In this document: positions 21,725 to 33,100 of the stretch, piece by piece
Position numbering within the stretch: the first letter of the stretch is position 1
Layout of the letters: every line of letters begins with the position of its first letter
Assembly: GCA_022419385.1 (NCBI GenBank)
Contig: JAJUBI010000002.1
Span: forward strand, 930,001-994,000
Direction of reading: 5' to 3'
From: Paraconiothyrium sp. Pb-2020
Lineage: Eukaryota > Ascomycota > Dothideomycetes > Pleosporales > Didymosphaeriaceae
Length of the DNA stretch: 64,000 bases
Position numbers and translations under genes: made by a program
Notes under the pieces: model-generated
What the model saw: the letters and a program-made list of their open reading frames with translations, nothing else
Told to the model about the DNA's origin: nothing
Database searches by the model: none

Positions 21725-23087
21725 AGGAGGGGCTTGCCATGTACCCTGTGTACTCTATGTAGAACCTCTTGTACGATATTTGTGGAGATGGAATCACGGC
21801 AACACGGCATATACCCCTAGATAGACCCTGCGGAGGAGATAGAAGCTGCAGAATGAAGTGTCTCCCTTGTCTGCTGTGCGGGCTTGGATTGGTCGATCCT
21901 TATCTACGTCCGCGTCGTATTCAAGCACATCATCCTCTCCGCCAATCTATCGCCCACGCAACGTCCAACCACAGAGACTCGCGCGACACCAACCAGACAA
22001 TTTGCCTGCTGCACGTCGTTTTCTCGTGCGTCCCCCGCCCTCTGCCTGCATTACGCTCGGGAGGCCACTGCGTACAACATGCGGGGGCGAGCACAGATGC
22101 CTTTGCGGTCTGATGCGGTTCCTTACATCATTGCACACCGCCAAATGCATTTTTGATAGATCACCATGATCCGCTTCAGAAAGGGCATGTCACGCGCAAC
22201 AACTGCGACGGCGTCCGCTGATGGGCAAGGGTTATGGATCGCCCCCACGTGTTCGGAGGCTTGGTGGGAAAGGTGCAGCCATGGGGAACGTGAAAGTCGA
22301 TGTTGTCAGAAAGTGCCACTGACTCGCCGCGCGCCCGCAACACCCCGCTTCTTGTACTCCCTCTGCTTTAAGTGATCATTCGATCGCGTCTGCGCTGTTC
22401 TATGTGTTGAGCCCGTGCCGCTGGGTTGATGCTGGGAGCAATAAGATGCGTCGGAGAAGAGCGCTAACAATGGTAATATTTGCATCAGCATCCGCCTGAA
22501 CATGGAGACTTGACATGTCCATCAAAACCTCGAACCACGAATGAGGCTGTAGAGACGAGGCTGGCTAGCATGAGGGCTTTAGGTAAAGCTTCGACGTGAG
22601 GGAATTCTGCGCGATACCCGCTATCAATCCCGTGTAGGAGGGTGTAGGCAGTGAGCGGTGTACAGATTAAACTCGGTCTAGTGTAGCGCTCGGACGCGAC
22701 CAGAGTGTGGGTGGGTCAATCCACGATCGTCATCGTCCGATCTTCATGTAGCAAGCGAGGAGAGCAACAAGCTGCCGCACACGGTCACGCAAGCCTTGCC
22801 AGCCTTTGTCGCCGCCGCCTCCTCTCTATCCCAACATGCCCTGCGACCACCTCCGCCAGAAATAATCGCGCATACACCTGCATCCCCTCAGCGCGCGCTT
22901 CTCCACCACCCCGGTCAAAGGCCAAGCACATCCCGCGGCCATAGCAACAGATCTGCGAGGACTTCACGGGCCTAGCTACTTTCACACCACCACAGTCGTC
23001 CGATCTTCCGGCGGCAACATCCTCGCCTTGAAACCTCATCCATCACCACCGCTTCACTGCGCGTGATACACTGTGCGCATCTCCATC
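21725..23087. other. Intergenic region, 1.36 kb
   Basis: Follows the stop of MRM1 and precedes the four-TM gene on the same strand. It is GC-rich with overlapping open frames on both strands and no recognisable domain or splice pattern. The last few hundred bases are probably the promoter and leader of the four-TM gene. Confidence 0.45.
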
Positions 23088-23894
23088 ATGACGCGAAGGA
23101 TAGTATACAGCGTCGGCCTTTGGCTCACGCTTGCCAGTAAGTGAGAGCTTCGCAACACATGGGGGCACTCACTGAGACGTGCAGGCACGGCAATGACCGT
23201 CGCCAGCATCTACATGCCGCGATGGATCAGCTTCGATCCGGTGAGTATCGCTGCCCGTTTGTTGCCATCTTCGAGTATTTTCCTAACCGCCGTCAGAACA
23301 ACGACGGGCGCAAAATGTCCTACGGTCTCCACAGCCGCTACTCGAACGTCCCCAACGAGCCCGAATACGAACAATTCCCTAGCAGGCAATACTGCAGAAC
23401 AGACGAGACGTTCTGTAACATGTGGAGAACTGTTGGCTTCTTCATCTCCTTCGACGTCGCCGTCGAGCTTTGCACGCTAGTTTCCTTTGTCGTCATTATA
23501 TCGGGCGGAGTTCAGCGAAGGGCCGCCGGATGGCAGATTGTCAGCTCACTGCTACTCTTCTGTGCTTTTGTACAGTGCGTCGGCATGTCTATTGTGGTAT
23601 GTCTGCTTCTCGCTGTTGCTTTGCAAAAGCCTGGGGGGCTCACCTCCTCCACCCTACGAGAACATCCCAAGACAGACATGCTAACACATGCAGGCCTATA
23701 TATTCGACCACCACGATCGCTTTTCCCTCCCAGGCCACTACCTCGACGCCTCCTGGTTTCTCTGCACCGCCTCGTGGGTGACGCTCTTCCTGACTAGTCT
23801 GGGCATGGTAGCCTCAGCGCTGTACCTCCCGCCCGAAGGCGACTACGAGCTCATTCCCGAAGACAATCTCGAAATCGTTCAAGATGAGCAGTAG
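23088..23894 (+). CDS. Four-transmembrane protein (Sur7/claudin-like topology), unknown function
   Basis: 201 aa from four exons: 23088-23136, 23185-23240, 23297-23596, 23694-23894. Introns are 48, 56 and 97 nt with GTAAGT, GTGAGT and GTATGT donors; the last has a clear CTAACAC branch site. Hydrophobic segments fall at about residues 5-25 (IVYSVGLWLTLAS), 83-105 (VGFFISFDVAVELCTLVSFVVII), 114-134 (GWQIVSSLLLFCAFVQCVG) and 152-175 (LDASWFLCTASWVTLFLTSL). A loop with two Cys and aromatic residues (QYCRTDETFC) lies between TM1 and TM2. The tail is acidic (EGDYELIPEDNLEI). The layout is that of small fungal tetraspan proteins such as Sur7/PalI, but I see no diagnostic signature. It is probably at the plasma membrane or endomembranes (inference). 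Confidence 0.75.
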
Positions 23895-24607
23895 GCGAGC
23901 CAGCTCCCGATCTTACTTTGAATTTCCTTTAATGGAGCGTAGATTGTACAATCGCATTGGCGCCTGGAACGACGGGTTCCACCGCAACAGCGGCGAGGGA
24001 TATCAGCAGTACCAGGATACGGGCTCTATACGCGGCTCAATACGTTCGCAGTCGGTTCAATCAGAGGCGCGTAAGCCGGACGAAGATAGATGATGACACG
24101 ATGTATGAGGGGCTGGCGTGCGCAAAATAATGGGCTGTTGGCGCAGTTACGGCCGCGTACTCCGCTCGTTGCAGTATCACGTCATTTTGAATGACCTCAC
24201 GAATCAACGGTTCAAGTGAATTGAAAGTTTGTGAGTCAACTCAAAACCGATAGTGTGGTAGTACAACGAGCAGGATGCATGGGGCGAGCATGTTCCTCGT
24301 TTGGGGTGGGCTTGGAGTTAACTATTTCCTGAAGGTGTTGCATGGGACATTGCTTTTGGCGTTGCTATTTTGCGAAGATACCCTCTACCCTGGTGGTTGG
24401 GATTCTGCTTTTCGCGCTGCGTATCCTTGGTGTAAAGCGTTCACGTTTCGAGCCTTTGAGTAATACATTAAACGTTTCATCTCTCCTCCGCCGTGTTAAG
24501 CATTCTATAAATCAGCGCAATCCATGTTGGACTTGCTCAATACCATGTCAAGGTAAGACTTACTTGGGCAATTCATCCTCGACCCTTCGACCGCGCATCA
24601 CCGCTCA
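23895..24607. other. Intergenic region between convergent genes
   Basis: About 710 nt holding the 3' ends of the four-TM gene (+) and the Zn2Cys6 regulator (-). A 69-codon open frame at 23884-24093 overlaps the stop of the four-TM gene and is rich in Ser, Arg and Gln. Nothing supports it as a gene. Confidence 0.45.
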
Positions 24608-26147
24608 TCACCGATATTGCGTCGCTGTCGTAACTGCAAATATCGTCATCCCCAACGCATCCATCTCCCCTGCCCACTTTTGAACCCTCGCCCCGTCTTT
24701 CTCCCCCGTCCTCGGCCACAGCTCGTTCAGTTTCAGCCCGCCTCCCTCCCACTCCGCGACATGCACATCTTGCCCCAGGTCAGTATCTGTCTCATACACA
24801 GGAATGTAGTACTTCGCTGAAGTCTTCACCAAGCGAAGAATGAAGAAAAAAAAAACCTTCGCCAAGATAGACTCAGTGTGTACAAGAGAGCACTCACCGT
24901 ACAACCTCCGCCACTTGCCCTCCTCATCTGCACGCCACAGCTTCTCGCTGCATGGCGCCGGAAGGCCAGTTAGTTCGTCCCCCATGATGCAAGGAACGTG
25001 CGAGAAGAAATTTACAATGTCATCGAGCATATACATTACGAAGAGGGTGCGGCGTTTAGCCTCAGCGAGGGCCCAGGTTAACCAGGATGGGTGATCGGAA
25101 TGGTAAACGAGACCAGTGAGCGCGATAGTGTGAGCGAAGTCTTGTAGGTTGAGCATGACATCTTGAGGCACCACCGACTCACCCGCCGGATCGAGCAGAA
25201 GCGTAACGTACATGATGTACGCTTGGAACGCTGCTAGTAACTCCCACTGTCCGTATTTCTCTTTCCCTGCGAACAACCTGCCCATCTCTCTGGTCGTTGT
25301 GTCTCTTACCAAGTCGTCTCCACCCGTCCTCTGGCCCTGCCACATTCGAGCGATGCTGACGCAGTTGGCAAGGGCTGAGGGCAGCTTTCCGTCTACTAAA
25401 TGCAGGCTGTGGATCATGGGGGGCAAGTCACCTTTGCACAATGACTGCGGATACGCTTTCAAGACGCTGTGGATGAAGACTGCAGTGCCGTGAGGTAGAT
25501 CTTTGGAGTGTTGGTCGGGGCGCGGGACCCAGCCTTCGAGCCAGCGGTCGCGGACGCGGGTGGCGTCGACGGTACACAGAAGATGAATATTGTCATCACT
25601 CTGATTAGAGAGGGGTGGATTGCTTGGCGCGGATTGTGGCGTGGGTTGCGGTGTTGTGAAGAGCGTAGTAGGGTATGAGAGGACGGCAGTGGGGTCCGCA
25701 GTGTGTGGCGTCGTAGACGGAACAGCTGCGTTATATGAGGTATCTGTATCGATGCTGAAGGCAGGAACAGGAGTGACTCTTGGTTGCGGTTCCGGTTCTT
25801 CGCTTGCTGCGCCGGAGAAGTCGCATCGCAATCCTTTTCGTGTCTGCTCATTATTGAAAGGATCAGTAATGACCTTTACACGACTTTATTAGAGATCGAG
25901 GTACAGATGAGAGCAATCCTTGGTTGCGATAAGGCATATCCTTTATCATCATACTATATTGTAGGGTTTTGTTGTACGAATCGACTTTACGTACGCATCG
26001 CGAACACACTGGCCTCTTGTGGTCACATCGGACCTTCGCGTCAAAACACTGTAGACACGCTTTTCTTCGGGGAGGCGTGCTTGTGATAGCGTGCAGCCAT
26101 AGAGAGCCAGACTCTGTCTCGTCCTGACGTTTTCGTTTGGGCGGCAT
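24608..26147 (-). CDS. Zn2Cys6 binuclear-cluster transcription factor
   Basis: About 435 aa. Exons: 26147-25995, 25843-24898, 24816-24608; introns of 151 nt (GTACGT donor, ACTGATC branch site) and 81 nt (GTGAGT, pyrimidine-rich, CTTCAG). The first intron falls directly after the fifth cysteine: exon 1 ends CSRC and exon 2 starts TRKGLRC. The joined motif is C-x2-C-x6-C-x6-C-x2-C-x6-C, a complete Gal4-type zinc cluster at about residues 30-57. The rest has the look of a fungal regulator middle region (MYMLDDIVNFF, FSHVPCIMGDELTGLPAP). Zn2Cys6 proteins bind CGG-type half-sites in the nucleus. No target can be read from the neighbours; the phospholipase B gene lies upstream on the same strand, 350 nt away. 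The second intron keeps the frame, so its use needs transcript support. Confidence 0.85.
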
Positions 26148-26500
26148 CCGTAGATTTTGGAATGAAGTAGCATGGATGTAAGACGGACAGTCATGTGGGG
26201 ACGCGTTCTAGCGCGATTGTAGGTATGCGAATGACGCTCTAATTGGGCAGTCCCAAGAGCGACACACCTGCAGAAGCATGCGGGTGGGTACAAGAAATCT
26301 TTGAAAAATTGATATTTGACTTTCCCAAGTCCCCAAGAAATATATTCAAATGCCGCTATATGCACAGCGAAATGTAATCGCATACCCAACCGTAAAATGC
26401 TTATCCATGCCCATTCAAATGCCCAAACCAAATCCAATTTCCAAGAGAGGGTATCTTGGAATATCCAAACATTATGCAATCCGAACATATCAAGAGCACA
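26148..26500. promoter_or_regulatory. Promoter region of the Zn2Cys6 gene / 3' end of phospholipase B
   Basis: 353 nt between two minus-strand genes. AT-rich with several AAT/CAAA-rich stretches. It must contain the regulator's promoter. No specific site is identified. Confidence 0.4.
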
Positions 26501-28597
26501 TTACATCATGAGCAGTCCCGAAACCGCCGCCGCAACAGCCACACCAACGACGTTGGGCAAAAACTTGCCAACACCGCTCTTTACATTAACCTCCTGGAAG
26601 ACCAATTCAGGCCAGTACGGTGTGGGCGTGTTCTCCGCGCGCGTGCCGTTCCAGCAGTACTTGTCGAAGCATTTCTGGCACGCCTGAGGTACATCAGTGT
26701 TTGTGCGGTTCAGCGACCGCGAGATAATCGCGCAGCCAACGCAGGTAGTCCAGTCTTCGTATCCTGAGCGGGTGTTGTTGCCCATGGTGGCGACGTCGTA
26801 TCCGTTCTGGATCATGGCATCGCGCTCGCTGTTGTTGTAGGAGAGCTTTGCGAAGGTGGACGTGTTGGACAAGAAAACGTAGGGGGAGTTGGGGAGATAC
26901 ACGATGAGGGGGGATACGCCGCGGCCTGTCAAGTTACCGGAATCGCAGCCGAAGAAGGTTGGGCGGTTGTTTAGGCCGAGATTGACGAAAGTATTTTGGT
27001 CGGGAATATAGGGGAAGGCAGTGTTGTTCTGAATGCTAGCATTGCTGGTACGCTCGTATGTTGCGACAAGAGAGGTGCCGTTGGGCCAATTCTGCGCGGA
27101 GTCGGTGGGTTCGACGGTATCGGCGGATGAGTCGATGGCGAAGATCACGTCAACATCGCGGTGCGGCTGAATAAGCGGGTTCAGCGGGATGTTCTGCAGA
27201 TCCTCACCGCCATCGACGAGTGTGAGCCTGTTAGTGTCTGCGCTGGGGTTGGTACGGTTGTTGTAGCCTTTGAAGGGATTGGGGGTGTAGTCCGCAATAT
27301 CATCGTCGTTGTCGCCGAGCGAGCCTAGAATGCTCTGCAAAGCGCTCTTGATCAGTTCCGGGGCTCCACTATCATCATTCAATTGTAAGATGATCTGGTT
27401 AAAAAGCGACGAGCTAGTACCCATGACGAAACCACCATTGTCGAATCCCCGGATACACTTTTGGTTTTCTGGAACCTCACCGTTGGTGAAATTAGAACCA
27501 ATATACTTTAGGGGGGCAAAGCCATATAGAGTTGGATCGAAGCTGCCCATCTCGAAGGGATTGAACTCAATGTTCGTGGAATTCAGCGAGACAACGCCTT
27601 GTCCAGGAGCGCGCTCGAGAGCAATGAGGATGGGGAATGGTGCGTCCGCATTCTTAAAGTCGGTGTCGTCCTGAATCGAAGACCACGTATATCCGGGACC
27701 TCCATCGCTGGCATTAACGAACTGGAACGACAGAGCTCGAGACCAGTAGTCAGTGAGCGAAGTATCGAAACCTCCAGCGGCATCTCTCTTGTTGGATACT
27801 GTATCTACAAGGTTGCTGTAGTAACCAGCGGTGTTTAAAATCTGAATACCTCCTTCTTTCGGACCTGCTCATCATAAGTTTCAAATGTTCGTATTCGTTG
27901 TTCGCTTACACGCACCTTCCAAAATTGAGTTTCCTAATTGCCAAACATCACCATCCTCATTTTGATCAATGATGTTTTGTACAGAGGTGAAGTTGTTCAG
28001 GTAGATACTTCCTACAAGCCAACCACCACCCGAAAGGCCGGCAATGTAGGTGGATGCCTGCAGTAGACCACCGAGCTGACCTGCGCCATTCGTTGAATTA
28101 GGAGTCCGGTTGTCGAATGCTGCGAGTGCACCAGCACCGTTTAGCATAGCACGGTAACCACCCCCAGAGAAAGCAATGCCAATATTGGGCAGGTTCGTAG
28201 TGTTGTCGCGATTGTTGTCGATATACTTTCCAGCATCGAAACCATCGATGTTGATTCTGCTCAGTAGTTCGCGCATGGGATCCACAGTCTTAGGTCTCCT
28301 TGAATTTAACCAATCTGATTCACTTTTTGATAGGGCATCTGCCTTCCGAATGCTCGGCCTTGTTGACGGGCAGTCGACCTCTGCTGGTGCGTAGCCATTG
28401 GGCGCTTGATTCGTAGCTCTTTTGTAAACCTCGATTGCGCTAAATGCTGCGTTTGCTTCAATTTGCTCGACTTCTCTTCGGCCAACTGAGGATGCTATCT
28501 CCAACTGTGAGCACGGATCAGGGGCAAGGGCGTGTAACCTTGGCTTACCACTCCCCAGCGTCGCGAGGGCGGACGCGGCGAACAAGGAATACTTCAT
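26501..28597 (-). CDS. Secreted GPI-anchored lysophospholipase / phospholipase B
   Basis: 681 aa from two exons, 28597-27916 and 27864-26501, with one 51-nt intron (GTGCGT...GAGCAG) joining EG to PKEGGIQI. I chose the ATG at 28597 because it starts a signal peptide (MKYSLFAASALATLG); an in-frame ATG further upstream would bury it. The catalytic region shows SGGGYRAM (oxyanion Arg), GLSGGGW (nucleophile Ser in the G-x-S-x-G motif) and VDGGEDLQNIPLNPLI (catalytic Asp), as in the cPLA2-like fungal PLB family, which removes both acyl chains from glycerophospholipids. Many N-x-S/T sequons are present. The C terminus is hydrophobic (VVGVAVAAAVSGLLMM) after a small-residue region, typical of GPI attachment. 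It should act at the cell surface or wall. The frame is intact. Confidence 0.93.
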
Positions 28598-30198
28598 TTT
28601 CCAAACCAAGACGACGTCCGGTGTAGGAGAGAAGCTTGGAAAGTAATAGAAAGGTAGGCCCGATGATAAGGATGTCAAACAAAATTGCGGAGACTCGGTG
28701 TTGTTAAATCATTTCCTAGTTTTATCGGAAGGCCGGAAGGGTCAACATGCGGCTGTGTTTCGCGCGGCGCGGACTAAAACAACCAGTGACCTCACCGCAA
28801 GCTAAACGAAGTGGGCTTGGGCGTGGCTGGTTCCCTGCATCCGTCAGCGTTTTGCTTATTTTTAGTGAGGATCGCCCCATTGGCGGCAGCCGTCGCGTGG
28901 CCGTCTTGTCGTCGATGAATAACATCGCAAAGCAGTGCTGATGTTAGCCGTATGATCGCCCTCAGCTTTGGAAGCCACCGCCGTTCTGGAAACGGACGCT
29001 GCTGTACACCTCGTACACGCTGCCCTGCGAAAATTGGACCGTCAGCCAGGGGCAAAGCACAACTCCGCAGGAGGATTGCAAGACTCGGGCTGAACGGTAG
29101 CTTGCCTGATCAGGCCGTCGATCTCCCTTTCCGGACTTTTGTTCGAAACGAACGGCATGCAGGCGAGACCCCACAGAACCGAAGGTCGATGGAATTTTAC
29201 GGACGCCGTTGTGTTCCCGGTCGGTCGGTTATTCAATGTCGTATGTAGATCACCCGTAATAACGGACCTCGTACGTGTCGTATCCGCGTATTCGGTCGAG
29301 TAAGCATTGCCACGCTCAAAACTTCCTTTGCTGTGGATGCGCGCCATTGTGGAGTAGACGACTTCGCTGCATTCCGAGGGTTCCGTGTAAGGAGGACATA
29401 TGACGTCGTGGTTGGAGGTTGCGTTGCCTTCAATGCACGCTAGTGTCGCGTCGCCGCCAGGAACACGATGCCATACCACTCTAATTCGACGTCGTGAAAT
29501 CATAGCAAGTCTTCGTGAAGCGCGATCAGCCAAGCTCGTTTGTAGAACTGAGACATAAGGCTGAGATCCTGCAGGCGTGGTAGCGGCACGGTTGATAGAG
29601 GCTGGCAGTCAACATATTGACAATGTAGGAAGAGAGCGGCGGCGACTCCACATGCACTTATGCACTAGCAGTCCTAGCTTGCAATATTCGTTGAAGTCCA
29701 CATGCAAGTTGTTGTCTTAGCGCGATCGCGGCGGATGTCTTAGTCGGATACTATCTGCTCCCGCTCCGCGGGTTCTTCGGCATGCAGAGATGTTCCGTCT
29801 GAAAACCGTTATGAGTGTGGAAGTGGCTTGGCCTGAGGGGCGAACTGTAAGACAGGCAAATACGCACATTGTATAAGGGGTGAGCTCGGGCCGATTTCCA
29901 AACATTATTGTGCTACCGGAGTAACATTGAAGCGATTCTGTAGATCCAAAGATGCAGATAAACGCTGAATGAATCAATCGAGGATGATGGCTGTGAGAGA
30001 ACTGGTTCACGTGCATGGGCAGGAACAGCGAGGTGCCTTCCTCTAACCGGCTCATTTTGCAACAACACGGTATAGATCCGATAGGCAAGTGGTAAGTTGT
30101 TCAATGCGCTGCTATGATGCAGGGGGATATACGTCTAATGCACAAAACATTTACAAGAAGCTGAAGGCTCAGTGAATCCGATCATACGCAATGCCTCA
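28598..30198. other. Intergenic region, 1.6 kb, with a possible small gene
   Basis: Lies upstream of phospholipase B and downstream of the IBTK-like gene. Most of it shows no gene. A candidate terminal exon at 28962-29024 on the minus strand is listed separately, with possible upstream coding sequence to about 29500. Confidence 0.4.
28962..29024 (-). CDS. Candidate 3' exon of an unrecognised small protein
   Basis: On the minus strand a good 3' splice site (CTGAC branch, then TTTTCGCAG) precedes a 20-codon open stretch, GSVYEVYSSVRFQNGGGFQS, ending in TGA. The preceding open frame (29042 to about 29500) is rich in Cys, Asn and Thr (ACIEGNATS, ICPPYTEPSEC, SCNPPAELC) and could be upstream coding sequence, as in a small secreted cysteine-rich protein. 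I could not place a start codon with a signal peptide or a matching donor, so the gene model is incomplete and the call is weak. Confidence 0.3.
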   Translation of the reverse strand, partial: GSVYEVYSSVRFQNGGGFQS

Positions 30199-33100
30199 TT
30201 ATTTAGAAGCTGCGGGGACAATCGGGGTGGATGCCTCTCTTGGATGGCCGTGAGGACGACCTCCTCGTCCACCACCACGGCCACCCCGCTGACCTCCTCT
30301 ACCTCTCGACTTCCCCTTGTCTGCCCCATCCTGCTTCGGCGTGGGTGTAGACTTCGAGATCTCCACAGCGGATGATGTTTGGTTGACATCCCTGTTTACT
30401 TTTCCTAGATCCTGCTTGTCACCCTCCTTATCCTTGCCTTTACTCTTGGGCTTCCCACCCCTACCCTTCCCTCGGCCCCTGCTAGACTTAGATGCCCTCT
30501 CTTCGGCGCGCTTTCTCTGCTCCTCCTCTTGGATGATTCTCTTGCTCTCTTGATCCCACCATTGCTGGAATTCCTGCTCTTGTTGGATCTCCTGGAGACT
30601 TCGCTTGGCTGCAGCTTCACGGACATAGTCCTTTTCGGCTTGCTGCAGGGAAAGGATCTCGTGCATAGTCATCTGCTGACTTGGCGAAGTTGGCGAGTGT
30701 GATGGAAGAGGAATGTGGCGAACAGACTGAGGCGTAGGGATCGGCGTTGTCGAGACTGACATACCCCGGTCCGCGTTAGTTGGATCAGCTGCAACGTAAG
30801 TGAGTTTCTGGGATGACGGTGTGTTTCCGGGAGTAGACTGTGATGGCTGACGACTCTTGTCTTGCTCTTTTTGCTTAGACTTCGCTCCGCGATTGGCAAC
30901 AGTTTGGCGCATTGTCAACTGAGGTGTGCTCGAGATCCGAGGGGGCTGTGGAGGTGGTGGTGCGGGAGTCGTAACAGGACTTTCACTGATTTTCCGGTGA
31001 GACAAAGCTTGCCATGGCGATGCCGTCGGCGGATCTGGTTGTACTCTTTCAGGTGTCGCCGCCTCTCCAGATTGATGCGCTTGCTGTACACGTTTTCGTT
31101 CCTTTTGTGACATTTTCGTGTGGAATGATCCCGACGCTTTCCTTTCCTTCTCTTGCTGGGAAAGGCCAAGCGTCAAATTTGAAGGGGTACCGACCGCAGT
31201 CTGCGACATAATATCTTTCAGATCGAGCTTGGTTGCCGCCAAGGGCGCAGGACCCCATGGCCGCCCTGGCGTCCTTTCAGGAACAATTCGCGAAGGCTTC
31301 GAACTCTGAGATCCAAGACTAGGATACATGTGGCCAGATGCCGCAAACGGCGACTGGCCACCTTCCACCATTGGGCTAGTCCAAGGTGCTTCTGGAGATT
31401 TAATTTGGTCGGGGAACGACTGCTTCGTCGCTGCTGGTGTAAATTGTGGTTGGCGAAGGACGATGTCCGTGTCTTGCTCGTCGTCACCATCTGACATTTC
31501 AAACATAAGATCAGCTACGGAACTCTTCGCTTTCAAGGCTGGCGTAGAAACGGGACTCTCAGCTTCTGGCTTCCCTTCTCGTGATGCTCTCCGACGGGTG
31601 CGTTGTCTCAGAGGTGACATGGAAAGCTCTTCTAGACTCTGCGCTCGGAAAGACGATGAAATGGGTCCATCGGCTTCAGAAAACTTGTTGGAGAGGACGA
31701 TGGCGTCCACTTTGGCACGCTTTCCTTGCTCAATCCTCTCAGCAAGCTCCGGATACTTGTCGAACAGAAGGTTTTCCGCTCGCCCGCTCCTCGCAAAGGG
31801 AAGGTATGCTAATTGATTTTCGCGGACGACATGGTCCAGTTCTGATAAAAGGTCTTCATCGAGCTCGTCCAACGATCTGAAGGGTGTCAGCGCGTGAATT
31901 GGTACGAGAGGATACTGACACTGACCCGTTTTGCATGACAGCTTCCATGCTCAGGCAAACATACTCAAGTGCAGCATCCTTGAACTCTGCAACCGAACTA
32001 GGTGCAACGGCCGCAAGGAGTGAACAAACATTCCGTGCATTGACTGTGGTTATATTAGTCTGGTGTTTTACTACTAGGATAAGGTCTTACCATAGCGTCC
32101 GATGAGCTTCTGACAGATCTGCGATAGCCGATCTAACATCAACTCATTTGCAACTGACATAACATCCATAATATGGTCCAACAGTTCATCCAGGGCAAGA
32201 AGATCATTTAGATCTTCGCTTGTGACATCGTTGAAGATTTCTTCGCCGGCATCGGTATATAAGTGGCGGACAACCAGCTCAAATAAGTGCGATTCGACGT
32301 GGGTGAGGTCGATTCGCACCAGTTGCGATTCTTCTGTGCGCCTGCCAGCCAACCACTGGCCCCCAGCTCGACCTCTGAAAAGACCTTCAAAGAACGGGCA
32401 TCGCTGGCAGAGGATATCAGAATGGAGCGTCATCTCCCCATCCTCTAACTCAACAATCATATCACCACTGTCGAAGAAGGATGCTTCTTTGATAGCCACT
32501 GCCATATCAAGGTTCATGGTCTTTCTTGGAGTTATCATCTGGCGGACAGCTGGCTCAAGTTGGCGAAGCTCCAGTCGTGTTGCCAACTTCATGAGTTCAG
32601 TGCGCACAGTGCGGTACCTGTATGCCATCGTAGGGTAATATCGCGTGACGTTCCAGAAATCGACGAGTGTGTCGGTGTACGAGTAGAGGACTAGATCGAA
32701 GAGAGTGAGGAAATCCAGGCCAAGGAAGATCACCGTTACACGGCCATCAATTTCTCGAATCTCTAATAACTCGCTTATTTCTAGTTGACCGTCATCCTGG
32801 CAACGGAAAGTGGTCATTGCGTCCCGGAAAACGCGACTACGACTAGACACAATGAACTCGTGAACAGGAATACGAACGTCCGAAAGTGTCGTGCCGAGTT
32901 GGATATCGTAAGTGTTCTCCGATGAGGGTAGCATCCTTTCCAATATGTCTACCACTTCCTTTTCTAGATCTTTCGACTCTAGTACTCGCTTTCGCAAAGA
33001 TTGCGCTTCAGAAGGTCGCTGCCAAAATCTTGGAAGAGGATTCTCGTCGTTCGAGTCCTCTTCATAGTTCGACAAATTGTAGAATGGGAGTAAAGGTGCA

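Noticed and set aside
23884..24093. 69-codon frame overlapping the four-TM gene's stop
   Set aside because: Ser/Arg/Gln-rich low complexity, out of frame with the upstream gene and without splice signals; treated as 3' UTR.
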